DNA from: Streptomyces sp. WMMB 322
GTDB taxonomy: Bacteria > Actinomycetota > Actinomycetes > Streptomycetales > Streptomycetaceae
Length of the DNA stretch: 64,000 nucleotides
Direction: 5' to 3'
Assembly (NCBI RefSeq): GCF_900090145.1
Contig: NZ_FMHI01000007.1
Span: 62,001 to 126,000, forward strand
Made by a program: the position numbers and the translations under genes. Each line of letters begins with the position of its first letter. The first letter of the stretch is position 1. The notes beneath the pieces are model-generated. The model saw only the letters and a program-made list of their open reading frames with translations, had not been told where the DNA came from and did no database searches. This document shows positions 28,392 to 37,099 of this stretch, piece by piece.

Positions 28392-29420
28392 TTGTCCGAC
28401 CTCAACGCATTCATCGCCGGGCTGCCCAAGGCCGAGCTGCATGTGCACCACGTCGGTTCGGCCTCACCCCGCATCGTTGCCGAACTGGCCGCCCGGCACC
28501 CCGACTCGAGCGTCCCGCACGACCCGGAGGCGTTGAGGGACTTCTTCACCTTCACGGACTTCGCGCACTTCATCGAGGTCTATCTCTCGGTCGTCGACCT
28601 GCTGCGGGACGCCGAGGACGTGCGGCTGCTCACTTTCGAGATCGCCCGCGACATGGCTCGCCAGCAGGTGCGCTACGCCGAGCTGACCGTCACCCCGTTC
28701 AGCTCCACCAGCCGCGGCATACCCGCGGAGGCTTTCCTGGAGGCCATCGAGGACGCCCGCGTCGCGGCGGAGAAGGAACTGGGCGTCGTCATGCGCTGGA
28801 CCTTCGACATCCCCGGTGAGGCGGGCCTGCCCGCGGCCGAGGAGACCACCCGCATCGCCACGGAGATGGGCCCCGACGGCCTGATCTCCTTCGGGCTCGG
28901 CGGGCCCGAAATCGGCGTCCCCCGCCCGCAGTTCAAGCCGCACTTCGACCGGGCGACCGCCGCCGGGCTGCACAGCGTGCCGCACGCGGGCGAGACGACG
29001 GGACCGGAGACGGTCTGGGACGCCCTCACCTCGCTGAAGGCCGAGCGCATCGGGCACGGCACGAGCTCCGTGCGGGACCCGCGGCTCCTGGAGCACCTCG
29101 CCGAGCACGGCATCCCGCTGGAGGTCTGCCCGACCTCCAACGTCGCCACCCGCGCGGTCGAGGACCTGGACGACCACCCGCTGCGGGAGATGGTCGACGC
29201 CGGCGTCCTCGTGACGGTCAACAGCGACGATCCGCCGATGTTCAGCACGGATCTCAACACCGAGTACGCCATCGCCGCACGGCTGCTGAGCCTCGACGCG
29301 GCGGGCATCGCGGACCTGGCGAAGAACGCGGTGCGGGCCTCCTTCATGGACGGGCCCGGCAAGGCCCGGCTGAACGGCGAGATCGACGCGTACCTCACCG
29401 ACTGGGGCCGGAGGGGCTGA
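28392..29420 (+). CDS. Adenosine/aminodeoxyfutalosine deaminase-family enzyme
   Basis: A 342-residue zinc hydrolase of the adenosine deaminase family. The first metal motif is AELHVHHVGSA instead of the usual HLHLEGS of adenosine deaminase. Further ligands and acid/base residues are in HSVPHAGETTGPE, ERIGHGTSS and TVNSDDPPMF. The HVHHVGS variant is what I recall for the actinobacterial group acting on 6-aminodeoxyfutalosine in the futalosine menaquinone route, so that is the favoured substrate. TTG 28392 is the start: GGAGG lies six bases upstream. It ends at a strong hairpin. Confidence 0.85.
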   Translation: MSDLNAFIAGLPKAELHVHHVGSASPRIVAELAARHPDSSVPHDPEALRDFFTFTDFAHFIEVYLSVVDLLRDAEDVRLLTFEIARDMARQQVRYAELTVTPFSSTSRGIPAEAFLEAIEDARVAAEKELGVVMRWTFDIPGEAGLPAAEETTRIATEMGPDGLISFGLGGPEIGVPRPQFKPHFDRATAAGLHSVPHAGETTGPETVWDALTSLKAERIGHGTSSVRDPRLLEHLAEHGIPLEVCPTSNVATRAVEDLDDHPLREMVDAGVLVTVNSDDPPMFSTDLNTEYAIAARLLSLDAAGIADLAKNAVRASFMDGPGKARLNGEIDAYLTDWGRRG

Positions 29421-29446
29421 CGCCGCACCCCTGCACCGTGCGCAGA

Positions 29447-29489
29447 CGCCGGAGGGGCAGGCGGCCTGTGGCCTCCTGCCCCTCCGGCG
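29447..29489. terminator. Strong bidirectional hairpin
   Basis: A perfect 15-base-pair inverted repeat (arms 29447-29461 and 29475-29489) with a 13-base loop between the deaminase-like gene (plus) and the zinc-ribbon gene (minus). It probably ends transcription from both directions. Confidence 0.82.
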
Positions 29490-29520
29490 CGTCGTCGGTG
29501 CGTTCGCGCAGCGACCGGCG

Positions 29521-29910
29521 TCAGGACTGGTACGGATTCTGCGGCGGCTGCCCGCCCTGCGGGTTCTGACCGGCGAACGGGTTCCCCTGCGGCGGTATGT
29601 GGGGGGCCTGACCCGGCTGCGCAGCGCCGTACCCGGCCTGCGGGCCTCCGGTGCCGCCCGGCTGGGGAGCGCCCCCGCCGTGTGCCAGCAGCTGCTCCGC
29701 GTTCTCCTTCGTCGTCTCGCTCGAACCGCCGCAGAAGGTGCACTGCAGGTAGTGCTTCGCCGGCGCTATCGGGAACAGCGGGATGAAGAACAGCGAGAAC
29801 TTCATGACGCGCTTGCGCAGCGAATGGGCCGCCGGATTGCCGCAGAAGCCGCACAGCAGATTCAGCATGGCCAGCTGATGCATCTTGGTCGAGGTGCCGA
29901 ATATGAGCAC
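29521..29910 (-). CDS. Zinc-ribbon protein
   Basis: A 129-residue protein. The N-terminal half holds two cysteine pairs, CGFCGNPAAH and CTFCGGSSE, separated by a short hydrophobic stretch (MKFSLFFIPLFPIAPAKHYL). This is the known zinc-ribbon layout of a small Streptomyces family. The C-terminal 55 residues are Gly/Pro/Gln-rich and likely disordered. Function is unknown; it may sit at the membrane or bind a protein partner. Confidence 0.78.
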   Translation of the reverse strand: MLIFGTSTKMHQLAMLNLLCGFCGNPAAHSLRKRVMKFSLFFIPLFPIAPAKHYLQCTFCGGSSETTKENAEQLLAHGGGAPQPGGTGGPQAGYGAAQPGQAPHIPPQGNPFAGQNPQGGQPPQNPYQS

Positions 29911-30100
29911 GCGATCCCCGTTTCCGAGTGTGTTCCGGATGTTCAGGTGTCGGTGCAGCCAACCACCCGGGGCGTGCCTGCCGTCAAGCGGCCCGTGTCA
30001 CGAGTCGGCCCCGACCGGGCAGGGCCCCGGCGTGGCCGCGTACCACTCCGGGGCCCTGAGAAGGCAGCGGCCCGTGCTCGCCGGGCCGTGGCTCAGCGGG

Positions 30101-31534
30101 TCACAGCGCCGTCATGACGTGCTTGACGCGGGTGTAGTCCTCCAGGCCGTAGGCCGAGAGGTCCTTGCCGTAGCCGGACTTCTTGAAGCCGCCGTGCGGC
30201 ATCTCCGCGACGAGCGGGATGTGGGTGTTGATCCACACGCAGCCGAAGTCGAGTGCACGGGACAGGCGCATGGCACGGCCGTGGTCCTTCGTCCACACCG
30301 ACGAAGCCAGCGCGTACTCGACGTCGTTGGCCCATCCCACGGCCTGGTCCTCGTCGGTGAACTTCTGAATCGTGATCACCGGTCCGAAGACCTCGTTCTG
30401 GATGATCTCGTCGTCCTGGCGCAGCCCGGACACGACCGTCGGGGCGAAGAACCAGCCCGCCTCGCCGACCCGTTCACCGCCCGACTCGACCTTGGCGTGC
30501 GCGGGGAGCCGGTCGATGAAGCCGCTCACCTTCTCCAGGTGGGTGGGGTTGTTGAGCGGGCCGTAGAAGCAGTCCGGGTCGCTGAGGTCGCCGGTCTTCA
30601 CCTCGCCGGCGGCCTTGGCCAGCGCGGTGACGAACTGCTCGTACACGCCTTCCTGCACGAGCACGCGCGTCGCGGCGGTGCAGTCCTGTCCGGCGTTGAA
30701 GAAGCCGCCGTCGCGGATGCCCTCCACCGCGGCCTGGACGTCGGCGTCGTCGAAGACGACACAGGGCGCCTTGCCGCCCAGCTCCAGGTGCACGCGCTTG
30801 ACGTCCTTGGCCGCACTGCCGGCGACCTCGATGCCCGCGCGCACGGAGCCGGTGATCGAGGCCATGGCGGGCGTCTTGTGCTCGACCATGAGGCGTCCGG
30901 TGTCGCGGTCGCCGCACACGACGTTGAAGACGCCCTTGGGCAGGATCTCGCCCATCACCTCGGCCATGAAGACCGCCGAGGCGGGCGTGGTGTCGGACGG
31001 CTTGAGCACGACCGTGTTGCCCGCCGCCAGAGCCGGGGCGAACTTCCACACGGCCATCATCGCCGGGTAGTTCCAGGGCGCGACCTGCGCGCAGACGCCG
31101 ACGGGCTCACGGCGCACGTAGGAGGTGAGCCCCTCCATGTACTCGCCCGCGGACTTGCCCTCCAGCATCCGGGCGGCGCCCGCGAAGAACCGGATCTGGT
31201 CGAGCATCATGGGCAGTTCTTCCTGCCGTGTCAGCTCCAGCGGCTTGCCGCAGTCCCGGCACTCGACGGCGAGGAACTCGTCCGCACGGGCCTCGAGGGC
31301 GTCCGCGATCTTCAGGATCGCCTTCTGCCTCGCGGCCGGAGTGGCATCGCGCCAGGCCGGGAAGGCCTTCTCGGCTGCGGCCATCGCGGCGTCGACATCG
31401 GCGGCGGCGGAAAGCGGGGCGGTGGCGTACACCTCGCCCGTGGCCGGATCGACCACGTCCGTGGTCCGGCCGTCAGCGGCGTCCCGGAACTCCCCGTCGA
31501 TGTAGTTGCGCAGCCGACGCAGCTCGGTGGTCAC
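30101..31534 (-). CDS. Gamma-aminobutyraldehyde dehydrogenase, second copy
   Basis: A 477-residue aldehyde dehydrogenase of the same subgroup as the first gene of the pot operon. Its C-terminal [20 protein letters not shown] and catalytic [14 protein letters not shown] are near-identical in pattern. The Asn ([10 protein letters not shown]) and Glu ([14 protein letters not shown]) are present. GTG 31534 has GGAGGGG upstream. It is divergent from the Lrp gene and the linked aminotransferase, as is common for a regulator and its target. It probably oxidises an aminoaldehyde such as 4-aminobutanal or 3-aminopropanal. Confidence 0.88.
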   Translation of the reverse strand: MTTELRRLRNYIDGEFRDAADGRTTDVVDPATGEVYATAPLSAAADVDAAMAAAEKAFPAWRDATPAARQKAILKIADALEARADEFLAVECRDCGKPLELTRQEELPMMLDQIRFFAGAARMLEGKSAGEYMEGLTSYVRREPVGVCAQVAPWNYPAMMAVWKFAPALAAGNTVVLKPSDTTPASAVFMAEVMGEILPKGVFNVVCGDRDTGRLMVEHKTPAMASITGSVRAGIEVAGSAAKDVKRVHLELGGKAPCVVFDDADVQAAVEGIRDGGFFNAGQDCTAATRVLVQEGVYEQFVTALAKAAGEVKTGDLSDPDCFYGPLNNPTHLEKVSGFIDRLPAHAKVESGGERVGEAGWFFAPTVVSGLRQDDEIIQNEVFGPVITIQKFTDEDQAVGWANDVEYALASSVWTKDHGRAMRLSRALDFGCVWINTHIPLVAEMPHGGFKKSGYGKDLSAYGLEDYTRVKHVMTAL

Positions 31535-31705
31535 TTCGCACCCCTCCTGCTCCGTTGTCCATTGGGTGAGACCGCCACCCTAACCAGCAGCGCAACGCTT
31601 TCGATACACCACCACACCAGCAACGACGGATTCTGTTCTTGCAGGTGCGTATTGCTTCGAATTACATTGCTTATGGGTTGCTATTCGGAGGAGGTCTCAT
31701 GCACA
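31535..31705. promoter_or_regulatory. AT-rich divergent promoter region of aldehyde dehydrogenase and Lrp
   Basis: A 171-base region between divergent genes, clearly less GC-rich than its surroundings around 31600-31690. Repeated TTGCTT-like words (near 31650 and 31668) could be Lrp contacts. A GGAGGAGG Shine-Dalgarno sequence is at 31687-31694. By family habit the Lrp protein is expected to bind here and control both directions. Confidence 0.45.
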
Positions 31706-32194
31706 GTGTCGTGCGTGGCCCGAGACGCGAAGAAGACAAACGGCATCCGTTCGCTTGACGACGTATCGCTGGCGATCATCGAACAGCTGCAGGAGGACGG
31801 CCGCCGGCCCTACGCCGCCATCGGCAAGGCCGTCGGACTGTCGGAGGCCGCCGTACGCCAACGGGTCCAGAAGCTCCAGGACCAGGGTGTCATGCAGATC
31901 GTCGCCGTCACCGACCCCCTGACCGTGGGCTTCCTGCGGCAGGCGATGGTCGGCATCAACGTCGAGGGCGACCTCGAAGCCGTCGCGGACGCCCTCGCGG
32001 AGATCGACGAGGTCGACTACGTGGTCATCACCGCCGGTTCCTTCGACCTCCTCGTGGAGATCGTCTGCCAGGACGACGAACACCTTCTCGAAATGATCAC
32101 CAAGCGCATCCGCTCGCTTCCCGGCGTGCGCTCCACCGAGAGTTTCGTCTATCTCAAGCTGCGAAAGCAGACCTACACGTGGGGAACCCGATAA
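31706..32194 (+). CDS. Lrp/AsnC-family transcriptional regulator
   Basis: About 162 residues. The N-terminal helix-turn-helix (DDVSLAIIEQLQEDGRRPYA, then AVGLSEAAVRQRVQKL) is followed by the ligand-binding RAM domain (AMVGINVEGDLEAVADALA through VRSTESFVYLKL). The start is uncertain. The best Shine-Dalgarno (31687-31694) points at ATG 31699, but that ATG is one frame off and stops after 19 codons. GTG 31706 or 31715 are the in-frame starts. The last 16 bases overlap the aminotransferase start, so the two are coupled. It probably regulates the divergent dehydrogenase. Confidence 0.88.
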   Translation: MSCVARDAKKTNGIRSLDDVSLAIIEQLQEDGRRPYAAIGKAVGLSEAAVRQRVQKLQDQGVMQIVAVTDPLTVGFLRQAMVGINVEGDLEAVADALAEIDEVDYVVITAGSFDLLVEIVCQDDEHLLEMITKRIRSLPGVRSTESFVYLKLRKQTYTWGTR

Positions 32195-33558
32195 CCGTGA
32201 GCAAGGATCTCTCCAAGAGCGCCCACGAGCACCTGTGGATGCACTTCACCCGCATGTCGACGTACGAGAAGACGCCCGTCCCGACAATCGTCCGCGGCGA
32301 GGGCACCCACGTCTACGACACCGACGGCAAGCGCTACCTCGACGGCCTCTCCGGACTCTTCGTCGTACAGGCGGGTCACGGCCGCGCGGAACTGGCCGGA
32401 GCCGCCGCCAAACAGGGGCAGGAGCTCGGGTTCTTCCCCATCTGGTCCTACGCCCACCCCAAGGCGGTCGAGCTCGCGGAGCGGCTCGCCCACCACGCGC
32501 CCGGCGACCTGAACAAGGTCTTCTTCACCACGGGAGGCGGCGAGGCCGTCGAGACCGCGTGGAAGCTCGCCAAGCAGTTCCACAAGCTCACCGGGAACCC
32601 CGGCAAGTACAAGGTCGTCTCCCGCAACGTCGCCTACCACGGCACGCCGCACGGCGCCCTGTCGATAACCGGCCTCCCCGGTCTCAAGGCACCGTACGAG
32701 CCGCTCGTGCCGGGCGCGCACAAGGTCCCGAACACGAACATCTACCGTGCGCCCGTACACGGCGACGACCCCGAGGCGTTCGGCCGCTGGGCCGCCGACC
32801 AGATCGAGCAGCAGATCCTCTTCGAGGGCCCGGAAACGGTGGCGGCCGTCTTCCTCGAGCCCGTCCAGAACGCCGGCGGCTGCTTCCCGCCGCCTCCCGG
32901 CTACTTCCGGCGCGTCCGCGAGATCTGCGACCAGTACGACGTACTGCTCGTCTCCGACGAGGTCATCTGCGCCTTCGGACGCCTGGGCACCCTCTTCGGC
33001 TGCGACAAGTTCGGCTACGTGCCGGACATCATCACCTGCGCGAAGGGCATGACCTCCGGGTACTCGCCGATCGGTGCCGCGATCGTCTCCGACCGCGTGG
33101 CCGAACCGTTCTGGAAAGCCGACAACACCTTCCTGCACGGCTACACCTTCGGCGGCCACCCGGTCTCCGCGGCGGTGGCGCTGGCCAACCTCGACATCTT
33201 CGAGCGCGAAGGGCTCAACCAGCACGTCCTGGACAACGAAGAGGCCTTCCTCGGCACTCTGCGCAAGCTGCTCGATCTGCCGATCGTCGGCGACGTGCGC
33301 GGCAACGGCTACTTCTGCGGCATCGAACTCGTCAAGGACAAGGCCACCAAGGAGACCTTCACCGAGGAGGAGTCGGAGCGGATCCTCTACGGCTTCCTCT
33401 CCAGGGCCCTCTTCGACGCCGGGCTGTACTGCCGCGCCGACGACCGCGGAGACCCGGTCATCCAGCTCGCACCGCCGCTCATCGCCGGCCAGAGCATCTT
33501 CGACGAGGCCGAAACGATCCTCCGCTCCGTGCTGACGGAGGCGTGGACGAAGCTCTGA
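32179..33558 (+). CDS. Class III aminotransferase (omega-amine/polyamine type)
   Basis: A 459-residue PLP-dependent aminotransferase, fold type I. Key parts are FFTTGGGEAVETAWKLAKQF, then VAYHGTPHGALSITG, the Asp in LLVSDEVICAFGRLG and the PLP Lys in ITCAKGMTSGYSPIG. The best guess is transfer from putrescine, beta-alanine, GABA or a related omega-amine to pyruvate. I chose GTG 32179 (MGNPITVSKDL), overlapping the Lrp gene; GTG 32197 is an alternative. It ends 64 bases before the convergent PucR gene. An equivalent Lrp - aminotransferase - dehydrogenase group is part of the polyamine-use region of S. coelicolor, as I recall. Confidence 0.88.
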   Translation: MGNPITVSKDLSKSAHEHLWMHFTRMSTYEKTPVPTIVRGEGTHVYDTDGKRYLDGLSGLFVVQAGHGRAELAGAAAKQGQELGFFPIWSYAHPKAVELAERLAHHAPGDLNKVFFTTGGGEAVETAWKLAKQFHKLTGNPGKYKVVSRNVAYHGTPHGALSITGLPGLKAPYEPLVPGAHKVPNTNIYRAPVHGDDPEAFGRWAADQIEQQILFEGPETVAAVFLEPVQNAGGCFPPPPGYFRRVREICDQYDVLLVSDEVICAFGRLGTLFGCDKFGYVPDIITCAKGMTSGYSPIGAAIVSDRVAEPFWKADNTFLHGYTFGGHPVSAAVALANLDIFEREGLNQHVLDNEEAFLGTLRKLLDLPIVGDVRGNGYFCGIELVKDKATKETFTEEESERILYGFLSRALFDAGLYCRADDRGDPVIQLAPPLIAGQSIFDEAETILRSVLTEAWTKL

Positions 33559-33622
33559 CGGAGCGGGCCCGGCGAACTCCCCGGCGGCCTGCCAACCGGC
33601 ACGCCCCACAACACCCGCCGGA

Positions 33623-35185
33623 TCAGCACCACTTGAGCGCGAACCACAGCTCCATGCGTACGTCCTGCTCGGCCAGGTCCTGGCCGAGCAGGGCACCGAC
33701 GCGGGCGATGCGCTGCCGCACCGTGTTGCGGTGGACCTCCAGCGCCACCGCCGTACGGTCCCAACTGCCGTTCAGCGAGAGCCACATGCGAAGGGTCTCC
33801 ACGAGCTCGGGGCGGCCGTCCAGCGGCGCGAGCCGCGCCTTCGCCAGCGCCCTGCCCTCCTCCGGCGCCACCAGCGAGGCCACGTCCGCGACTTCGCCCT
33901 CACCGGCCGGCGCCTCACGCACCAAAGGGCGCCTTTCCGCGAGCGCACGCCGCAGCGCGCGCCGGGCTTCCCTGTCCCCGCGGTCGAGCCCGCCGGCCGG
34001 CACCGGGCGGCTCACGCCGAGCGTCCAGCCCTGCTGGGGGCCCACCGGAACATCCCCGTCGGCACCCGGCCCTCCGTCCGCTCCGGAACCCCCCACCGGT
34101 ACGAGGGCGTGCAGCTCCCCGCCGTCGAGGTCGATGAGGGTGGTGCCCAGCCCCGCCGCCAGCGCCGCCGCCGCGAACGGGTCCTCCTCGCCCGCGGCGC
34201 CGGCGCGGCCGTCCGCACGGGCGGCACCGTGCCCGCGACGACGGCGCCCGTGCACCACGGCCCACCGCTGGGCGCCGCCGCCGAGCAGCGGCGCCGCCTC
34301 CTCGGCCGAGGCACCCAGCATCAGCCGTACGAGCGCGGCGGAGCGCCGCTCGCCGGCCGCCGCCGCGCGCCGCTCCGTGAGCAGCGTGAGCAGGACCACC
34401 GCGACTGCCGCGATGGCTCCGTCGATGCCGTCCCTGTGAGGTGCGCACAGGCCGAGCACGAGGGGCCGGCGCCGTCCTCCGCCGCTCAACCCGTAGACGC
34501 TCAGGTGAAGTTCACCGGCCGTGCCCGCGGCCGACGACGGCCCGGAGCGCAACAGCCCGGTGAGCGAGGCGAGCTCGGCACGGGCCTCCTCCGGAGGAGC
34601 CGTGCCCGCGGAGGCGAGCTCGGCCCCGTCCGGGGACAGCAGCACGGCCCAGCCGTCGAGGCGCTGGGCCAGCTGCCCGAGCACCGCCGGTACGGGATGG
34701 GGCCCGGCCGCCGCGGCGGCCAGCGTCTGCTGCGATTCGCTCAGCCTCCGCAGCGCCTGGTGCCGGCGCTGGGTGACCGCCTGCCACACGGACCGCGCGA
34801 CCGCGGTGAAGGGGGTGTCCCGCGGCACCTCGACCAGCGGGAGGCCGTACCGGTCGCACGCGTCCGCGAGTTGTGCGGGCACCTCGTCGTGCACGGGAGC
34901 GATGCCGAATCCGAGCGCGGCCGCTCCGGCCTCGACGGACCGCTCCACGTAGCGATCCCAGTGCGCGCCCTGCTCCGGGCCGGGCGGGCAGTGGACACCC
35001 GCGCTGAGCAGCAGCTCACCGCCGAGCAGATACGGCAGCGGGTCCGCCATCTCGCTGGTGTGCACCGAGTACACGGCCGTCTCGCGCCCCCCGTCGGGGC
35101 CCGCGATCTGCCGCAGTCCGAGCTCGGCGTCGTCCGTGAGCACGGACAGCGGGACGGGCACGGTGGGCGGGACCAGTTCCTGCAC
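33623..35185 (-). CDS. PucR/CdaR-family regulator, second copy
   Basis: A 520-residue regulator of the same layout as the one at 13-14.8 kb. The N-terminal PucR domain is seen in SVHTSEMADPLPYLLGGELL and the middle in PRDTPFTAVARSVWQAV. The C-terminal helix-turn-helix is LRMWLSLNGSWDRTAVALEV, then HRNTVRQRIARVGALLGQD. GTG 35185 has GGAGGT seven bases upstream. It is divergent from the sodium:solute symporter and convergent with the aminotransferase. The divergent pair suggests it controls the symporter. Confidence 0.87.
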   Translation of the reverse strand: MQELVPPTVPVPLSVLTDDAELGLRQIAGPDGGRETAVYSVHTSEMADPLPYLLGGELLLSAGVHCPPGPEQGAHWDRYVERSVEAGAAALGFGIAPVHDEVPAQLADACDRYGLPLVEVPRDTPFTAVARSVWQAVTQRRHQALRRLSESQQTLAAAAAGPHPVPAVLGQLAQRLDGWAVLLSPDGAELASAGTAPPEEARAELASLTGLLRSGPSSAAGTAGELHLSVYGLSGGGRRRPLVLGLCAPHRDGIDGAIAAVAVVLLTLLTERRAAAAGERRSAALVRLMLGASAEEAAPLLGGGAQRWAVVHGRRRRGHGAARADGRAGAAGEEDPFAAAALAAGLGTTLIDLDGGELHALVPVGGSGADGGPGADGDVPVGPQQGWTLGVSRPVPAGGLDRGDREARRALRRALAERRPLVREAPAGEGEVADVASLVAPEEGRALAKARLAPLDGRPELVETLRMWLSLNGSWDRTAVALEVHRNTVRQRIARVGALLGQDLAEQDVRMELWFALKWC

Positions 35186-35370
35186 GGCCGGCACCTCCCG
35201 TCGGCGGTCACGAGACCGCCGGGACGGTCGAGAACCCCGCACGGTCATGGACGATTCATACAGCCGAAGCCGTCTTGATGGAGGAAACGTACACTTCCTG
35301 GCTCCCTTGACGACACCTAGGCTCCCGGTCGAACGCTCGCACAATCCCGTCCCCCACCGGGCGCACCTCC

Positions 35371-35455
35371 CCGCTTCTCCCTCTCTCCCCTCCCCGCCCC
35401 CGCTTCCTCCCCCTCCCTCGCCCCTCCCCCGACTTCCCCTCCCCGCCCGGCCCCA
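35371..35455. other. Polypyrimidine tract before the symporter gene
   Basis: About 85 bases of nearly pure C and T on the plus strand, ending ten bases before the symporter ATG. The tract is in the presumed 5' leader. Such a stretch is unusual even in GC-rich DNA. The message there would be nearly unstructured, and the DNA could adopt a triplex form. Confidence 0.7.
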
Positions 35456-35465
35456 GGAGCGCTCC

Positions 35466-36956
35466 ATGGCTGTCGACTACGCAGTGATCATCATCTACCT
35501 CGTGGGCATGCTCGCGGTCGGCTGGTGGGGCATGCGCCGCGCCAAGTCCAAGAGCGACTTCCTCGTCGCCGGCCGCCGGCTCGGCCCGGCCATGTACTCC
35601 GGCACGATGGCCGCCATCGTGCTCGGCGGCGCCTCGACCATCGGCGGGGTCGGCCTGGGATACCAGTACGGACTCTCCGGTGCCTGGCTGGTGTTCACGA
35701 TCGGCTTCGGGCTGCTGGCCCTGAGCATCTTCTTCTCGGCGCGCATCTCGCGGCTGAAGGTCTACACGGTCAGCCAGATGCTCGACCTGCGCTACGGCGG
35801 CTCGTCCTCCGTCATCTCCGGGCTGGTGATGTGGGCGTACACGCTGATGCTCGCCGTCACCTCGACGATCGCCTACGCGACCATCTTCGACGTCATCTTC
35901 GGCCTGGACCGCACACTGGCGATCATGCTGGGCGGCGGCATCGTCATCGCGTACTCGACGCTCGGCGGCATGTGGTCGATCACGCTGACGGACATGGCGC
36001 AGTTCGTCGTCAAGTCGGTGGGTGTGCTGCTCCTGCTCCTGCCCATCGCGGTCTGGAAGGCGGGCGGCATCGACGGCATGCAGGAGCAGCTGCCCGACGA
36101 CTACTTCTCCCCCATGAACATCGGCGTCCAGACGGTGTTCACGTACGTACTCATCTACTCCTTCGGCATGCTGATCGGTCAGGACATCTGGCAGCGCGTC
36201 TTCACCGCGCGCAGCGACACCGTGGCCCGCAGCGGCGGTTCCGTCGCGGGTGTCTACTGCCTCGTCTACGCGATCGCGGGTGCCGTGATCGGCACTGCCA
36301 CCAAGGCGCTCTACCCGAAGCTGGACAGTCCCGACGCCGCGTTCGCCACCATCGTCGGCGAGGCGCTTCCCATCGGGGTGAAGGGCCTCGTGCTGGCGGC
36401 GGCGCTCTCGGCGGTCATGTCGACCTCGTCCGGCGCGCTCATCGCATGCGCCACCGTCGCCAACAACGACATCTGGAAGCGGCTGCGCCGCACCGCCTCG
36501 GGCGGCCCCGCCGAGGGCGAGGCGAACGCGGCTCCCCATGACGAGATCCGCGGCAACCGTGTCTTCATCCTGATCATGGGCGCGGCGGTCGTGGTGATAT
36601 CCATCGCGCTCAACGACGTCGTCGAGGCCCTGACCGTGGCGTACAACCTGCTGGTCGGCGGGCTGCTGGTGCCGATCCTCGGCGGTCTGGTGTGGAAGCG
36701 CGGCACGGCCAACGGTGCGCTGGCAGCCGTGGCGGTGGGCGGCGCGACCGTCGTCGCGATGATGCTCTGGAAGGGAGTGCTCGCCAACGAGGCGATCTAC
36801 TACGGGCTTCTGGCCTCGCTGATCGCCCACATCGTCGTGAGCCTGGCCGGCAAGCCCACCGACCCGGCGGTACTGGCCGAGTGGCGGGCACGCCTGGCGG
36901 GCGAGTCCGCGTCAAGCGGCGAGAAGCCCGCGGCCGACGCACCCGCCGGAGTCTGA
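35466..36956 (+). CDS. Sodium:solute symporter family permease
   Basis: A 496-residue membrane protein with about 13 hydrophobic segments, from YAVIIIYLVGMLAVGWWGMR to LLASLIAHIVVSLAG. Family features are SDFLVAGRRLGP after helix 1, GGASTIGGVGLGYQYGLSG, and RVFTARSDTVARSG in the later half. ATG 35466 has AGGAG seven bases upstream. It is divergent from a PucR regulator and followed after 143 bases by a thiamine-diphosphate enzyme gene. The substrate is unknown; context suggests a carboxylate, purine-related or amine compound. Confidence 0.88.
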   Translation: MAVDYAVIIIYLVGMLAVGWWGMRRAKSKSDFLVAGRRLGPAMYSGTMAAIVLGGASTIGGVGLGYQYGLSGAWLVFTIGFGLLALSIFFSARISRLKVYTVSQMLDLRYGGSSSVISGLVMWAYTLMLAVTSTIAYATIFDVIFGLDRTLAIMLGGGIVIAYSTLGGMWSITLTDMAQFVVKSVGVLLLLLPIAVWKAGGIDGMQEQLPDDYFSPMNIGVQTVFTYVLIYSFGMLIGQDIWQRVFTARSDTVARSGGSVAGVYCLVYAIAGAVIGTATKALYPKLDSPDAAFATIVGEALPIGVKGLVLAAALSAVMSTSSGALIACATVANNDIWKRLRRTASGGPAEGEANAAPHDEIRGNRVFILIMGAAVVVISIALNDVVEALTVAYNLLVGGLLVPILGGLVWKRGTANGALAAVAVGGATVVAMMLWKGVLANEAIYYGLLASLIAHIVVSLAGKPTDPAVLAEWRARLAGESASSGEKPAADAPAGV

Positions 36957-37099
36957 CCCGCCCCAGCACCCTGTGCCGTCCCGGCACGGCCGCCCAAGGA
37001 CGGACGTGCCGGGATCCGCACACACGCCCCTGCCCGCTCCGGGCCCCTCAACCCCGGGCGCCCCGTCCCGCATGCACCACGAAAGGCGCAACCCCCCGC

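Noticed and set aside
32235..34439. A 734-codon plus-strand frame over the aminotransferase and PucR genes
   Set aside because: Arg/Pro-rich translation with no domain; it crosses two well-supported genes on opposite strands.
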